Source: a virus. From it: DNA of 23,249 nucleotides. Below are positions 1 through 9,700 of this stretch, in pieces. The DNA is taken from positions 4,637-27,885 of IMG/VR virus record IMGVR_UViG_3300030329_001612. One strand, written 5' to 3'. The translations under genes and the position numbers were made by a program. Within the stretch, counting starts at the first letter, position 1. Each line of letters begins with the position of its first letter. The notes under the pieces are model-generated. The model had not been told where the DNA came from and searched no databases. It saw only the letters and a list, made by a program, of their open reading frames with translations.

Positions 1-69
1 GGTCAATCTTTTACACTTGTCTACGTAGATTCTACAAGAGGCTGGGCTTATAAAACAAATACAGCATAG
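1..69 (+). CDS. C-terminal end of an upstream virion protein (partial)
   Basis: The first 69 bases read in one open frame to a TAG stop, giving 22 residues that end YVDSTRGWAYKTNTA. A beta-strand-like stretch followed by 'STRGW' near the C terminus is the kind of ending I associate with phage tail fibre or capsid-attached proteins, but 22 residues are too few to name a family. The next gene starts ten bases after the stop, which fits a continuing late structural operon. The rest of the gene lies outside the window. Confidence 0.5.
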   Translation, partial: GQSFTLVYVDSTRGWAYKTNTA

Positions 70-79
70 GAGCTAACAG

Positions 80-2290
80 ATGGCTCTTCAACAAATTAAA
101 TTTGCGCCAGGAATAGATCGACAGGATACTTCTGTTGGTGCTGTTGGTCGTTGGACAGATTCTGATTTAACTAGATTTAGATATGGACTACCAGAAAAAA
201 TAGGTGGTTGGCAATCACTTCTTACTGACACTATTGTAGGTGTTGTAAGAAAAGAATTTGCATTTGTAGATTTAGATGGAAATAGATACGTAGCATTAGG
301 CACAGACAAATTTTTATTGATTTATTTTGAAGGTCAACTTTTTGATATCACTCCTTTAAAAACTAGTATTACTGGTGCAACACTTTCAACAAACTCTACA
401 ACAACAGTTACAATAACAACTTCAGCTGCACATGGAATAAATGTAGGTGATATAGTTTTATTTGATAGTGTTACTTTACCAGGCGGCACAGGTTTTTCCA
501 CATCAGACTTTGAAGATAAAAAATTTCAAGTTATTACTGTTCCAACTCCAACTACTTTTACAATTACAATGGGATCAGCTGCAACTGGCACAGTTGCAAC
601 AGGTGGTAGTATAACTTTAAAACCTTATGAGCCTGTTGGTCCCGCTGCACAAAACTATGGTTATGGTTTTGGTATTGGAAATTATGGTGGTACTATTACA
701 GGTGCTTTACAAAACGATTTAGACGGGGCGTTGAGCGCGGATACAAATGGTAACAATGGATCAGCAACACAAATTAGATTAACATCAACAACAGGTTTTC
801 CAAGTCCAGCAGGTACAATAGCTGTTGGTGATGAATTAATAACTTATACTGGTGTAGTAGGTAATGAGTTAACAGGTATAACTAGAGGTGCATTAGGCAC
901 AGCAACAGCAGGCACATCAAATGGTCAAGCACATAGTGATGCTGCAACTGTTACTAATGCAACTGACTTTACAGGATTTGGTAGTGCAGTTTTAGCATCT
1001 ACAGTTACGCTTGAACCTGGTCTTTGGTCTTTAAATTCTTTTGGTGAAGTTTTAGTTGCTACAATATTAAATGGAAAAACATTTACATGGGATGCAGGTG
1101 TTGCTAGTCCTACAAGTAATAGAGCATCAACATCAACAAGTGGATTTGAAACTACAAACAATCCTACCGCAACAAGAACAACTTTAATCTCACCAACAAC
1201 AAGACACTTAATTCATTTTGGAACAGAAGTAACTATAGGTTCACCAACAACTCAAGATGATATGTTTATTAGATTTTCTGCAGATGAAAGTATTAATGAA
1301 TATACTATTCAAGCAACCAATACAGCCGGTTCACAAAGACTTCAAGACGGAACGCGGATTATGGGTGCATTAGTTGCAAAAGAAAATATTCTAGTGTGGA
1401 CTGACAATGCTTTATATACAATGAAGTTTGTAGGTGCACCATTTACATTTGGTTTTGAACAAGTGGGTACAAACTGTGGATTGATAGGACAGAATGCAGC
1501 TGTTGAGATTGATGGTGTTGCTTACTGGATGTCTAATAATGGTTTCTTTGCATTTGATGGTACAGTAAATTCTTTACCATGTTCTGTAGAAGATTATGTT
1601 TATGATGATATAAACACAACTAAAGGACAACAAGTTTGTGCTGGTATAAATAATTTGTTTACAGAAGTGTTATGGTGGTATCCAACATCTAGCGCTACAT
1701 TTAATGATAGATCAGTTATTTATAATTATGGAGCAAAAGCACCACCAGGTGAAATGGGTAATTGGTATACTAATACAAACACTAGTTTTAATAGAACAAC
1801 TTGGATTGACTCATTGATATATCCAAAACCTTATGCAACCGCTTATAATAGTACAAGCACTGGAACATTTCCTGCAATTGTAGGAGAAACAGGATTAGGT
1901 CAAAGTGTTTTATTCGAACATGAAATAGGCACAGATCAGATAAACCCTGATGGTACTACAACAGCTTTACTTTCTTTTATACAATCTTATAATTTTGCTT
2001 TACAAACAGATCAAGGTATAGGTGAATACTTTTTAGCCATGAGAAGATTTTTACCTAACTTCAAAGTATTGACTGGAAATAATCAAGTGACAGTATCTGT
2101 TTCAGATTATCCGTCAGAAGATGCGACAGCTACCACTTTAAGCCCCTTTACAATTACATCATCTACAACTAAAGTAGATACAAGAGCAAGAGGACGATAC
2201 GCAAATATTAAAATAGAGAATACAGGATCAGGTGAGTCTTGGAGATTTGGAACATTTCAAGCTGATCTACAACCTGACGGAAGAAGATAA
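80..2290 (+). CDS. Virion beta-propeller/tail protein, P22 gp10-like packaged-DNA stabilisation family (putative)
   Basis: This 736-residue protein is rich in Thr, Ser and Gly, with short alternating beta-like segments and no membrane span. The stretch at about residues 460-580 (CGLIGQNAAVEI, VAYWMSNNGFFAFDG, LPCSVEDYVYDDIN, EVLWWYP, RTTWID) resembles the repeated blades of P22 gp10-like proteins that plug the portal and stabilise packaged DNA. Two segments, about 100-180 and 226-293, look like extra beta domains inserted between blades; the first contains TITTSAAHGINVGD and the second GDELITYTG with LTGITRGALG. The start is well supported by GGAG at 69-72, seven bases upstream. The stop overlaps the next gene by one base (TAATG). 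The family call is from memory of motif style; a general tail or connector protein is the alternative. Confidence 0.6.
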   Translation: MALQQIKFAPGIDRQDTSVGAVGRWTDSDLTRFRYGLPEKIGGWQSLLTDTIVGVVRKEFAFVDLDGNRYVALGTDKFLLIYFEGQLFDITPLKTSITGATLSTNSTTTVTITTSAAHGINVGDIVLFDSVTLPGGTGFSTSDFEDKKFQVITVPTPTTFTITMGSAATGTVATGGSITLKPYEPVGPAAQNYGYGFGIGNYGGTITGALQNDLDGALSADTNGNNGSATQIRLTSTTGFPSPAGTIAVGDELITYTGVVGNELTGITRGALGTATAGTSNGQAHSDAATVTNATDFTGFGSAVLASTVTLEPGLWSLNSFGEVLVATILNGKTFTWDAGVASPTSNRASTSTSGFETTNNPTATRTTLISPTTRHLIHFGTEVTIGSPTTQDDMFIRFSADESINEYTIQATNTAGSQRLQDGTRIMGALVAKENILVWTDNALYTMKFVGAPFTFGFEQVGTNCGLIGQNAAVEIDGVAYWMSNNGFFAFDGTVNSLPCSVEDYVYDDINTTKGQQVCAGINNLFTEVLWWYPTSSATFNDRSVIYNYGAKAPPGEMGNWYTNTNTSFNRTTWIDSLIYPKPYATAYNSTSTGTFPAIVGETGLGQSVLFEHEIGTDQINPDGTTTALLSFIQSYNFALQTDQGIGEYFLAMRRFLPNFKVLTGNNQVTVSVSDYPSEDATATTLSPFTITSSTTKVDTRARGRYANIKIENTGSGESWRFGTFQADLQPDGRR

Positions 2291-2457
2291 TGGCAAAGAT
2301 AGTAGTCAGATTACCAGAACCAAAAAAAGAATATACAGAAGATAATCAAAGACAAATTAACAGAGCATTGTCTTCTGTAGTAGAACAATTAAATGCTACA
2401 TTTTTAAGACAATTAAAAGAAGACCAAGAACGATTTACTTGGTTAGGATTAGGTTAA
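2290..2457 (+). CDS. Small conserved virion-operon protein, 55 aa
   Basis: A 56-codon frame starts at an ATG that shares its A with the upstream TAA and ends in a TAA that shares its last A with the next ATG. The product is charged and probably helical, with a central segment of the type QINRALSSVVEQLNATFL followed by acidic and basic residues and an aromatic end (FTWLGLG). It has no signal peptide or membrane span. Similar small genes sit next to tail or connector genes in marine phages, so a virion assembly or connector role is plausible, but I cannot name a family. The tight coupling on both sides is the main evidence that it is real. Confidence 0.7.
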   Translation: MAKIVVRLPEPKKEYTEDNQRQINRALSSVVEQLNATFLRQLKEDQERFTWLGLG

Positions 2458-2789
2458 TGGCAAATATATATTTAAATAAAAAAGCAAGTTTAACAGATAC
2501 TACAAATACTACTGTTTACACAGTACCCGCTGACTCTAGAGCTATTGTTAAATCTTTGTTGGTGGCAGAGGATGCAGCAGGTGCAGCTGTTGTTAAAGTA
2601 ACTTTAACTAATTCTAGTGGCACAGCATTTGTAGTAGATAACAATGTTAGTTTAAGTGCTAATGAAAAAGAACAAGTATTAAGTGAGCCTTTAATTATGG
2701 AGGAAAGCGAGATATTAAAAGCACAAGCAACAAGTGGTGCAGTAGATGTTATTGCATCAGTATTAGAAATAAATAGGGAGGATAGATAA
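2457..2789 (+). CDS. Small beta-rich virion protein, 110 aa
   Basis: I place the start at ATG 2457, which overlaps the upstream TAA, rather than at a TTG 18 bases earlier. The product begins MANIYLNKKASLT and consists of alternating hydrophobic strands (TVYTVPADSRAIVKSLLVAE, VVKVTLTNSSGTAFVV) with no Cys and no membrane segment. This pattern fits a small beta-sandwich virion protein such as a head decoration, head-tail joining or tail-completion subunit. I cannot choose among these from sequence alone. It is followed by a one-base overlap with the next gene, and GGGAGG just before that ATG should give efficient downstream initiation. Confidence 0.7.
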   Translation: MANIYLNKKASLTDTTNTTVYTVPADSRAIVKSLLVAEDAAGAAVVKVTLTNSSGTAFVVDNNVSLSANEKEQVLSEPLIMEESEILKAQATSGAVDVIASVLEINREDR

Positions 2790-3037
2790 TGCCGTTTATT
2801 GAAACAGAAGCTTCTGTTAGGTATGAAATAATTAATGGTAAAAGAATACCAGTAATTACACCTAAAACAGAGGTAACTCTTACAAATACAGTTACAGGCA
2901 AGGAATATAAGTCAGACGCAGAAGCGTTGGCAGATGTACAAAATCCTGAAACTTCTACGGAATCTGGACACATCAGAAGAGATGTAAAAGTAACCGTTGA
3001 AGAGATACCTTTAGGTGCTGCTACTAACATATTCTAA
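2789..3037 (+). CDS. Small hypothetical virion-operon protein, 82 aa
   Basis: The 82-residue product is soluble and beta-prone at the start (VRYEIINGKRIPVITPKTEVTLTNT, described here only in part), with an acidic middle (SDAEALADVQ) and a basic strand near the C terminus (RRDVKVTVEEIPL). The start is preceded by a strong Shine-Dalgarno site, GGGAGG, and overlaps the previous stop as TAATG. It closes a run of three small genes between the beta-propeller gene and the large internal virion protein genes. I do not recognise a family. A 95-base gap follows before the next gene; it holds no clear promoter or strong terminator, only a possible 18-codon frame at 3067-3123. Confidence 0.7.
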   Translation: MPFIETEASVRYEIINGKRIPVITPKTEVTLTNTVTGKEYKSDAEALADVQNPETSTESGHIRRDVKVTVEEIPLGAATNIF

Positions 3038-3132
3038 GATTGACTGAGAGTAAAAAAACAAGTAAAATGAAAGATACAGCCTATATCAAGCTTGGCTGCC
3101 TTGCATTTCACTACATTAATTAGAGATAAAAT

Positions 3133-4917
3133 ATGGTAAAAAGATTAGTTAAAAGAGCATTCAGACCAGTTCGTAAAATAGCAAAAAAGATTATACCTAA
3201 AGAGGTAAGACCTTTCTTACCTTATATCGCTGCTGGCTTTGGACCTTCTACTGCAGGTTTAAGTTTTGGTAGTGGGTTGGGAACAGCATTAGGAAAAAGA
3301 GCATTAATAGCAGCAGCAACATCTGCAGCTACGGATGAGCAAGGTGATCCATTAAGAGCAGGATTATTAGCAATTGCCCCTAATGTAGCAGCCGAAGGTT
3401 TAGGTGCAGTTGCAAGTAAGTTTCCCATGGCAGGAGTTGATGATCCAGGAGCAACTTTTAGCTTTGCTGAAAAAATAGGTGAAGGTGCAAGAAGAGGGGC
3501 AGATTTTATTGAAAGACAAGGTGCAGTAAAAACAATAGGTGCACAAACAGCAATAGATCAATCTGCAAAGTTTGCAGAAATTAGACAAGATGAAATAGAT
3601 AAGTATAACGAAGAATTAAGAAAACAAGGTGTGTTAGATAAAACTAAAAGAAGAACATCAATCTTAAATATTTATTTAAATGCAGGTTACGAACCTGATT
3701 ATGTAAATAGTATGTTAGATAGATATGGATATGATAAAGGTGGTCTTGCAATGTTTAAAAATATGACTCCTAGAATGCAAGGTTTTAAAGCTCCAAAGTC
3801 TGCTACTTCTTTGTTTAGAAAAAAGCCAGACGATATTGAATATACAGCTCTCTTGGAAGGAATTGAAATAGATGATGATAATGATGATGATGATAAAGAT
3901 AATAAAAAAAGAAGAAAAGGCAAAAAAGATGAACCAGTAGAGGTAAGTGTAGTAAAAGAAGAACCTGATTTTGTAGAGGCTATGTTAGCTGCTAAATCTG
4001 GAGTTGAACAAGCTTTTGGAATACCATTTAGTGGTGTAGCACCAGCAGAGTTTAAAAGATTTGCTAGAGGTGGTGAAGTAGAAATAGAAGAAGAAACAGA
4101 AGATTTAGGTATTAGAGATTTCATGAGAGACCAAGGAGTTGAATATGGTGACCAAGTGTCTAACACTCAAAACGATAGAATTTTAGAAATGCTTTTTGAA
4201 AAATATTTAGAAATGGGATTATCTCCTAAAGATGCTGCAGAGGCAGCACAAAACGAATTTGATAGAATGAGTAGAAAATCTGATGAAGGTATTATGCAAA
4301 TGGCATCAGGATATAAAACTGACATAGAAGAAATGTATGAACAATATGTTTTTGAAATGGAAGAACAAGGATTACAACCAATGTCTTTCAGAGAATTTAT
4401 GGATCAAGCTAGATCTGGTATGGCTGATGGTGGTGAAGTATCCATAGGTAAAATAGAAATGTTAATTAAAAGAGGCGCTGATAATGATCTTATAAAAGAA
4501 TATACTGGCGCTGCAGATGGTGTAATTGATCAAATAAGAGATGCCATGGAAAGAAAAAAAACTAATATGGCTGATGGCGGTATAATGAGTCCAGAAGAAT
4601 ATTTTGAAGGTAAAAGAAAATATCAAAATAAAAAAGGTAAAGAAAGAATGAGAAGAGAGTATGAGGAATACCGAGACAGAATGAAGTATGGTCCTAGAGA
4701 TGAAGCTAAAGATGGTGGTATAATGGAAAAAGATATGAGAGGTGGTGGATTTATACCTGAAGGTACAAAAGAGAGAGCTGATGATGTACCAGCAAGATTA
4801 AGTAAAAATGAATTTGTAATGACAGCAGATGCTGTTAGAGCAGCAGGTGGTGGAAGTGTTAACAAAGGCGCAAAAAGAATGTATGATATGATGTATAGTC
4901 TGGAAGGAAAAGTATAA
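3133..4917 (+). CDS. Large putative internal virion protein with repeated GG motifs, 594 aa
   Basis: The N terminus is strongly basic (MVKRLVKRAFRPVRKIAKKI), followed by a Gly/Ala-rich, weakly hydrophobic stretch to about residue 95. An acidic-then-basic run (IDDDNDDDDKDNKKRRKGKK) sits at about 246-265. Six copies of a short x-GG-hydrophobic motif occur: KGGLA near 202, ARGGEV near 311, ADGGEV near 431, ADGGIM near 480, KDGGIM near 526 and RGGGFI near 536. The C terminus, around DDVPARLSKNEFVMTADAV at 550-568 and then AGGGSVNKGAKRM, is an ending I know from marine phage virion proteins. The gene overlaps the next by TAATG. Position and composition suggest an internal or ejected virion protein; no enzyme motif is visible. 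Confidence 0.6.
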   Translation: MVKRLVKRAFRPVRKIAKKIIPKEVRPFLPYIAAGFGPSTAGLSFGSGLGTALGKRALIAAATSAATDEQGDPLRAGLLAIAPNVAAEGLGAVASKFPMAGVDDPGATFSFAEKIGEGARRGADFIERQGAVKTIGAQTAIDQSAKFAEIRQDEIDKYNEELRKQGVLDKTKRRTSILNIYLNAGYEPDYVNSMLDRYGYDKGGLAMFKNMTPRMQGFKAPKSATSLFRKKPDDIEYTALLEGIEIDDDNDDDDKDNKKRRKGKKDEPVEVSVVKEEPDFVEAMLAAKSGVEQAFGIPFSGVAPAEFKRFARGGEVEIEEETEDLGIRDFMRDQGVEYGDQVSNTQNDRILEMLFEKYLEMGLSPKDAAEAAQNEFDRMSRKSDEGIMQMASGYKTDIEEMYEQYVFEMEEQGLQPMSFREFMDQARSGMADGGEVSIGKIEMLIKRGADNDLIKEYTGAADGVIDQIRDAMERKKTNMADGGIMSPEEYFEGKRKYQNKKGKERMRREYEEYRDRMKYGPRDEAKDGGIMEKDMRGGGFIPEGTKERADDVPARLSKNEFVMTADAVRAAGGGSVNKGAKRMYDMMYSLEGKV

Positions 4918-5663
4918 TGGCAGAAACAATAACACGACAGTATAGAGAACCATTTGTAGAAGCAGCTGGAATGGGGATTACAGATAGAGGGTTAGCTCTT
5001 CTTAAAGGTCCTATTCCTACAGCTACGTATACAGGTAGACAATTTGTACAAGATCAATCAGCATTAGAACAACAAGCAGCAACAGCTGCAGCAGGTTTAG
5101 ATAGTTTAGTTGGAGCAGATGCTTACAAACAATTTATGTCACCATACCAACAAGAAGTTATTGATACTTCGCTTGCGGCTATGGATAGAGAACAAGCAAA
5201 AGGCATTACATCTTTAAGACAAAGAGCAGCACAAGCTGGAGCTTTTGGTGGTGGTAGAGAAGCAGCAGCTTTAGGTGAGTATCAAGCAACAGCTGATATA
5301 GCTAGAGCAGTAGAAGAAGCTAGATTAAGAGAAGCAGGATTTCAAAATGCAAGAGCAGCCGCGGCAGCTGATCTTCAAGCAAGACAAGGTTTAGGACAAT
5401 ATCAAACCGCATTAGGATCAGGTCAAAGACAATTAGATCAAGCTAAACTAGCAGCAGATCAAGAAGCAGCTAGAGAAGCAGCCTTTGCAGATTACACACA
5501 ATTAGGATTAATAGGACCACAGTTAGCATCAGTTATCGGTGGATTCCCAGCAGCAACACAAGTTCAATCAACACCTCCACCAAGTGCTACCCAACAATTA
5601 TTAGGATTAGGTATTGGTGGTGCAGGATTAGCAGGAGCATTAGGCTTTAAACCTTTTGGATAA
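4917..5663 (+). CDS. Ala/Gln-rich helical virion protein, 248 aa
   Basis: The product is mostly helical with long Ala, Gln and Arg-rich stretches between about residues 50 and 200, including SPYQQEVIDTSLAAMDREQ and RQRAAQAGAFGGGREAAALG. The C terminus is hydrophobic and glycine-rich (LLGLGIGGAGLAGALGF). Proteins of this composition, length and position are frequent among the ejected or internal virion proteins of marine podoviruses. A membrane-inserting role for the C-terminal tail during DNA delivery is inference. The start overlaps the preceding stop as TAATG and has GGAAGGA upstream. No catalytic motif is seen. Confidence 0.6.
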   Translation: MAETITRQYREPFVEAAGMGITDRGLALLKGPIPTATYTGRQFVQDQSALEQQAATAAAGLDSLVGADAYKQFMSPYQQEVIDTSLAAMDREQAKGITSLRQRAAQAGAFGGGREAAALGEYQATADIARAVEEARLREAGFQNARAAAAADLQARQGLGQYQTALGSGQRQLDQAKLAADQEAAREAAFADYTQLGLIGPQLASVIGGFPAATQVQSTPPPSATQQLLGLGIGGAGLAGALGFKPFG

Positions 5664-5665
5664 TT

Positions 5666-6700
5666 ATGAGTAGAATATTAAGAAGACCAATGTTTAGAGG
5701 CGGTAAAGTATCTAGCTACGGCACAGGTATTGCATCTGGTTTAGGTAGACAGGGTTATGCGCCTGGTGGTGAAGTATTAGATATTTATAGAAGTGTTGAA
5801 GAACAAATTCCAGAATACAAACCACAAGGTTTAACAACTGGTGATTACTTAAGAATCGCTAGTGCAGGTTTAGATATATTAGGTGCACCATCAGAAGGTG
5901 GTGGTATTGGTGGAACACTTGCTACCATATCAAAACCTTTGTCTAAATTAGGAGTTGATCTTGGAACGTCTATGGACACAAGAGAGGCTAAAGGTAGAGA
6001 ACGAAGAGATGATTTAGTTAAAGCTGTAACAGCTGGTGAAATAGATTTAAAAGGTGCACAATTAAGATCAAGAACTAGAGTTGATGCAGTTAAGGGATAT
6101 CTTGATGAAGTATATAAATTAAAAAGAAATGCAGCTGCAGGTGATGCAGAAAAACTAAAACAGATAGAAGCAGATTATCAAAGCGACTTTGAAAACTTTG
6201 TTGTAAAAGGTTTAGATATTTCTGATATTTCAAACATAGTTAAAGGTGATGAAGTTCAAGAAAGAATTTTTGAGGCAGCAGAATCTAGTCTTGAAGCTCA
6301 AGGAATAACTAAAGATGATCCAAAATATTCTGAAAAATTAATTATGGAGGCAACAAAAATTACACAAGAGTATGGAAAAAATCTACAAAGAGGTTTTGCA
6401 GAAGGTGGACCGGTAACAATGACAGAAGATGTTAATGTAATGACACAAACACCTGGTGGTATAACAGATGTTAATATGTCAGAAACAGAAACTGTTAGTC
6501 CTACAGAAGCAGCTCCTATGCAACTAACTTACGATCAATTAAGAGCTAGATTACCAAAAGAAATTGGCGATGAGATTGTAAGACTATTAGCTAACAGCTA
6601 TGAAGCTCTCGCAGACTTTGCCTCAATTGCAACACAAGCAGATGTAGACAATTTCAATGTTAAATACGGAGTCGAATTAGTATTACCACAGGAGGCCTAA
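5666..6700 (+). CDS. Putative internal virion protein with GG motifs, 344 aa
   Basis: This starts two bases after the preceding stop with GGA upstream. Its N terminus (RRPMFRGGKV, then YAPGGEVLDIY) carries the same GG-hydrophobic motif found in the 594-aa gene, and further copies occur near residue 245 (AEGGPV) and 262 (TPGGIT). Residues 50-110 form a Gly/Ser-rich segment, followed by helical charged regions (about 110-240) and a helical C terminus (about 285-344, QLRARLPKEIGDEIVRLLAN). There is no membrane span or recognisable enzyme domain. Sharing the motif with its neighbour suggests a common process, such as maturation or assembly, for both proteins; that link is inference. Confidence 0.6.
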   Translation: MSRILRRPMFRGGKVSSYGTGIASGLGRQGYAPGGEVLDIYRSVEEQIPEYKPQGLTTGDYLRIASAGLDILGAPSEGGGIGGTLATISKPLSKLGVDLGTSMDTREAKGRERRDDLVKAVTAGEIDLKGAQLRSRTRVDAVKGYLDEVYKLKRNAAAGDAEKLKQIEADYQSDFENFVVKGLDISDISNIVKGDEVQERIFEAAESSLEAQGITKDDPKYSEKLIMEATKITQEYGKNLQRGFAEGGPVTMTEDVNVMTQTPGGITDVNMSETETVSPTEAAPMQLTYDQLRARLPKEIGDEIVRLLANSYEALADFASIATQADVDNFNVKYGVELVLPQEA

Positions 6701-6702
6701 TT

Positions 6703-9700
6703 ATGGCTAATCCCTTTGAGTTTACACTTCCGCAATTAAAACAGTTTGCAAAAGATCAAGATACTAAAAACAATATTTTAGAAACAAATCCTAGTGATAA
6801 AGTAAAAGTTGTAAAACCTAAAACAACAGCAGGTGGTTTTGTTGAACAATTAAGAAATGATCCAAAAAGTTTTGGTGCAGCTTTTGCGTTAGACTATGTA
6901 AACAAAGAAAGAAAGAAAAAAGGTTTAGAACCTTTGTTTGAAGAGGATATACAGAAAGATGAAACAACAGTAGGTAAAGAATTTCAAGCTGCCATAGCGG
7001 GGGCAGGTGCAAACATATTTGAAGGTCTTGCTAATATATTAACCATCCCTGTTGATTATACTTTTGATACTAGTTTTACCAGAAAGTTAAATGATGTAAC
7101 TAGAGAGTTTGTAACCGAACATGGTAGTCCTAAAACTTTAACTGGTGACATTGCTAGAATAGGAGTTCAATATGGTTTGCCAAGTACAGTAACTTTAAAA
7201 ATTGTAAATCAAATACCTAAATTAGGTAGCATACGTAAATCATATACAGGGTTTAGAAAAACATTATCTAACATAGAAAACAAATTTTTAAGAAGATCAG
7301 CTAAACTTGGTACAAGTATTGCTAGAAGATCTGGTCAAGGTGGTTTAGCTTTAGGAGCAGCTGATGCATTAGTTGCAGAACCAGATAGACCAACATTATT
7401 TTATCAACCAGTAAGTGAAGAAGGCAAGACAGGTAGAGATTTAGCTGCAGCTAGATTTATAAACAAAGTTAAATTTGGTCAAGAAGGCGCAACATTCGGT
7501 GTTGGATTTGCATTAGCAGGTAAAGCATTACCTATTGGTGCTAAATATGGATTATATAAGCCTGGAGCTTTTGTATTAGGTATAGGAGCTAAAGCAGCTG
7601 ACACTGTAATTAAACCTGTATCATATGTTGGTGCACGAATACCAGGCATACGAGTTCCTTTTCAACTAGCTCAAAAAGGTAGTGAGTTATTAGTTAAAGA
7701 ATTAGGCACAAGAGTTGTATTACCTGCATTTGGACAAACGGTAAAAGGAGCGTGGACTGCTAAATTACCAGACTTTGCAAAGTGGAGAACTTTTTCAACA
7801 GAGAGTTCTAAACCACTAGAGGCATCATTAAAAAGATTAGATAACAAACTAGCTTATTTAAGATCTATGGGTCCTCAAACAGGAAAACAATATGCATTAA
7901 CTACAGCAGCAAGACAAGAAATTAAAAGAGCTGCAAGAAGAACAGAAAAATTATTAGAAAGTATAGAAAAAAGATCTTACAGATTAGCTAAATCTTTTGA
8001 AGGTAGATACAACAAAGGGATACAAAACTCCAAAGCTAGTCAAGAATATTATTTAGATGGTGTATTAGAATTTTTAAAAGGACAGAAAACTTTAGCTGCT
8101 TTACCTAAAGATCTACAAGTTACAGCAAGAGCTTTAAAAACAGATATGGATAAGATTAGAAAAACATTTGGTGATTTATTACCATCAGGTGATTTAAGAG
8201 ATGCTGTTCTTAAAAATGTAAAAGGTTATATGAGAAAGTCTTTTGCTATATTTGAAAACCCTGGATACGCTGTTTCTGAAACTTCGCCTTTATTTAAAAA
8301 AGCACAACAGTTTGCTCTTAATTTAATTAATGGCAAAGGTGGTGCAGTTTATAGAGTGCAAGCTAAAAAAGTTTATGGTGGCCCTGGAGTCTCTGTTGGT
8401 AGAGCTAGAGAACTTCAAGCTAAAGAAATGGTCAGAGAAATATTAAGATTAGGTAAAGTTGATAAATATGATCCTATAAGAAATTTAAATGAAATAGGAA
8501 AACTTATAAGAATGAAAAACTTTATAGCAACAGGTGAAGAATTACCTACAGTAATTAAAAATTTATTGGGTCAACAAAACAATTTAAGAGCACAAGTAAT
8601 GACAACCATTTCTTCAATGTCTACACAAACTACTAACAAACTGTTATTTGACAGATTAGCTAAAGTTTTAACTAAAGAAGGTATTTTATTTAGAACAGAA
8701 GAAGCTGCAAAGCGAGCTGGTATTATGAACCCTGTAAGAATATCTGGAGCTAGGGGACTTGGAGCTATGAAATCATTATTAACAGATATTAAAAAACCTT
8801 TATATGGTGCATCAGATTTAGTTGAAGCTCTTACAACATCAAAAGGTTTTATGGATGCATTCATACAACATGGTCTTTACAAAAATTTATTACAATTAAA
8901 AACAGGAGTGCAGTATGGTAAAACTGTATTGTCTCCTGAAACACAAGTTAGAAACTTTTATTCTGCAATGATGTTCCCTCTTGCAAGAGGAGTTCTTGGT
9001 GGCAGAGCTTCAGCAACAGATGCTATTGCCATGGTGGCTGATGATATTTTTAATGCAGGTAAAGGTGACGCTAAAGCAGAATTAAGATTACTAGCTAATA
9101 TTGATGAAGGTATTAAATACGGTGTTTTAGATGAAAACATTGTAGCGTCAGAACTTCAGGCAGTCTTAAAAGAAGTTAGAAATGGTAGTATTGAAACTGT
9201 AGAAGGTTTAGCTAAATTTTTAGAAAAAAATCCACTTACAGAAAAGGCAGCAAGACTATATGCTGGAGGTGATAACGTTTGGAAATGGTTTACTTACAAT
9301 TGGTATAAGTCTTTTACAAAAGATTTATTTAAAGGTGATGTGGCAAACGCAAGAAAATGGTTTAGAGATATAGCTGGTAGAGAAATGTTAGACACTACGT
9401 TAACAGGTGGTAAAGTAGATATAGACGAAGCCATTAGACAAGCAGCTTCGTGGTATACAAGAAATACTATTCCAACTTACAGTAAAGTTCCTGCATTTAT
9501 TAAAGAATTAAGACGAAGTCCGTTTGGTAATTTTGTATCTTTCCCTGCAGAGATGTTAAGAACAACATTTAACAATATGACTATCTCCGTGAAAGAAGCG
9601 GCCTCTACGAATCCTGAATTGAGAGCTATGGGAATAAGAGGATTACTTGGTTTATATACCGTATTGGGTGGTGCATCTATGGGTATCAAAGGATTGTATG

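Noticed and set aside
3067-3123. An 18-codon frame in the gap before the 594-aa gene
   Set aside because: It is too short to support, with only a weak purine-rich stretch upstream; kept only as a note on what the gap holds.
3699-4166. Minus-strand 155-aa frame opposite the 594-aa virion gene
   Set aside because: It is rich in Ser and Leu as expected for an antisense frame, sits within a strong gene and lacks a promoter or ribosome site.
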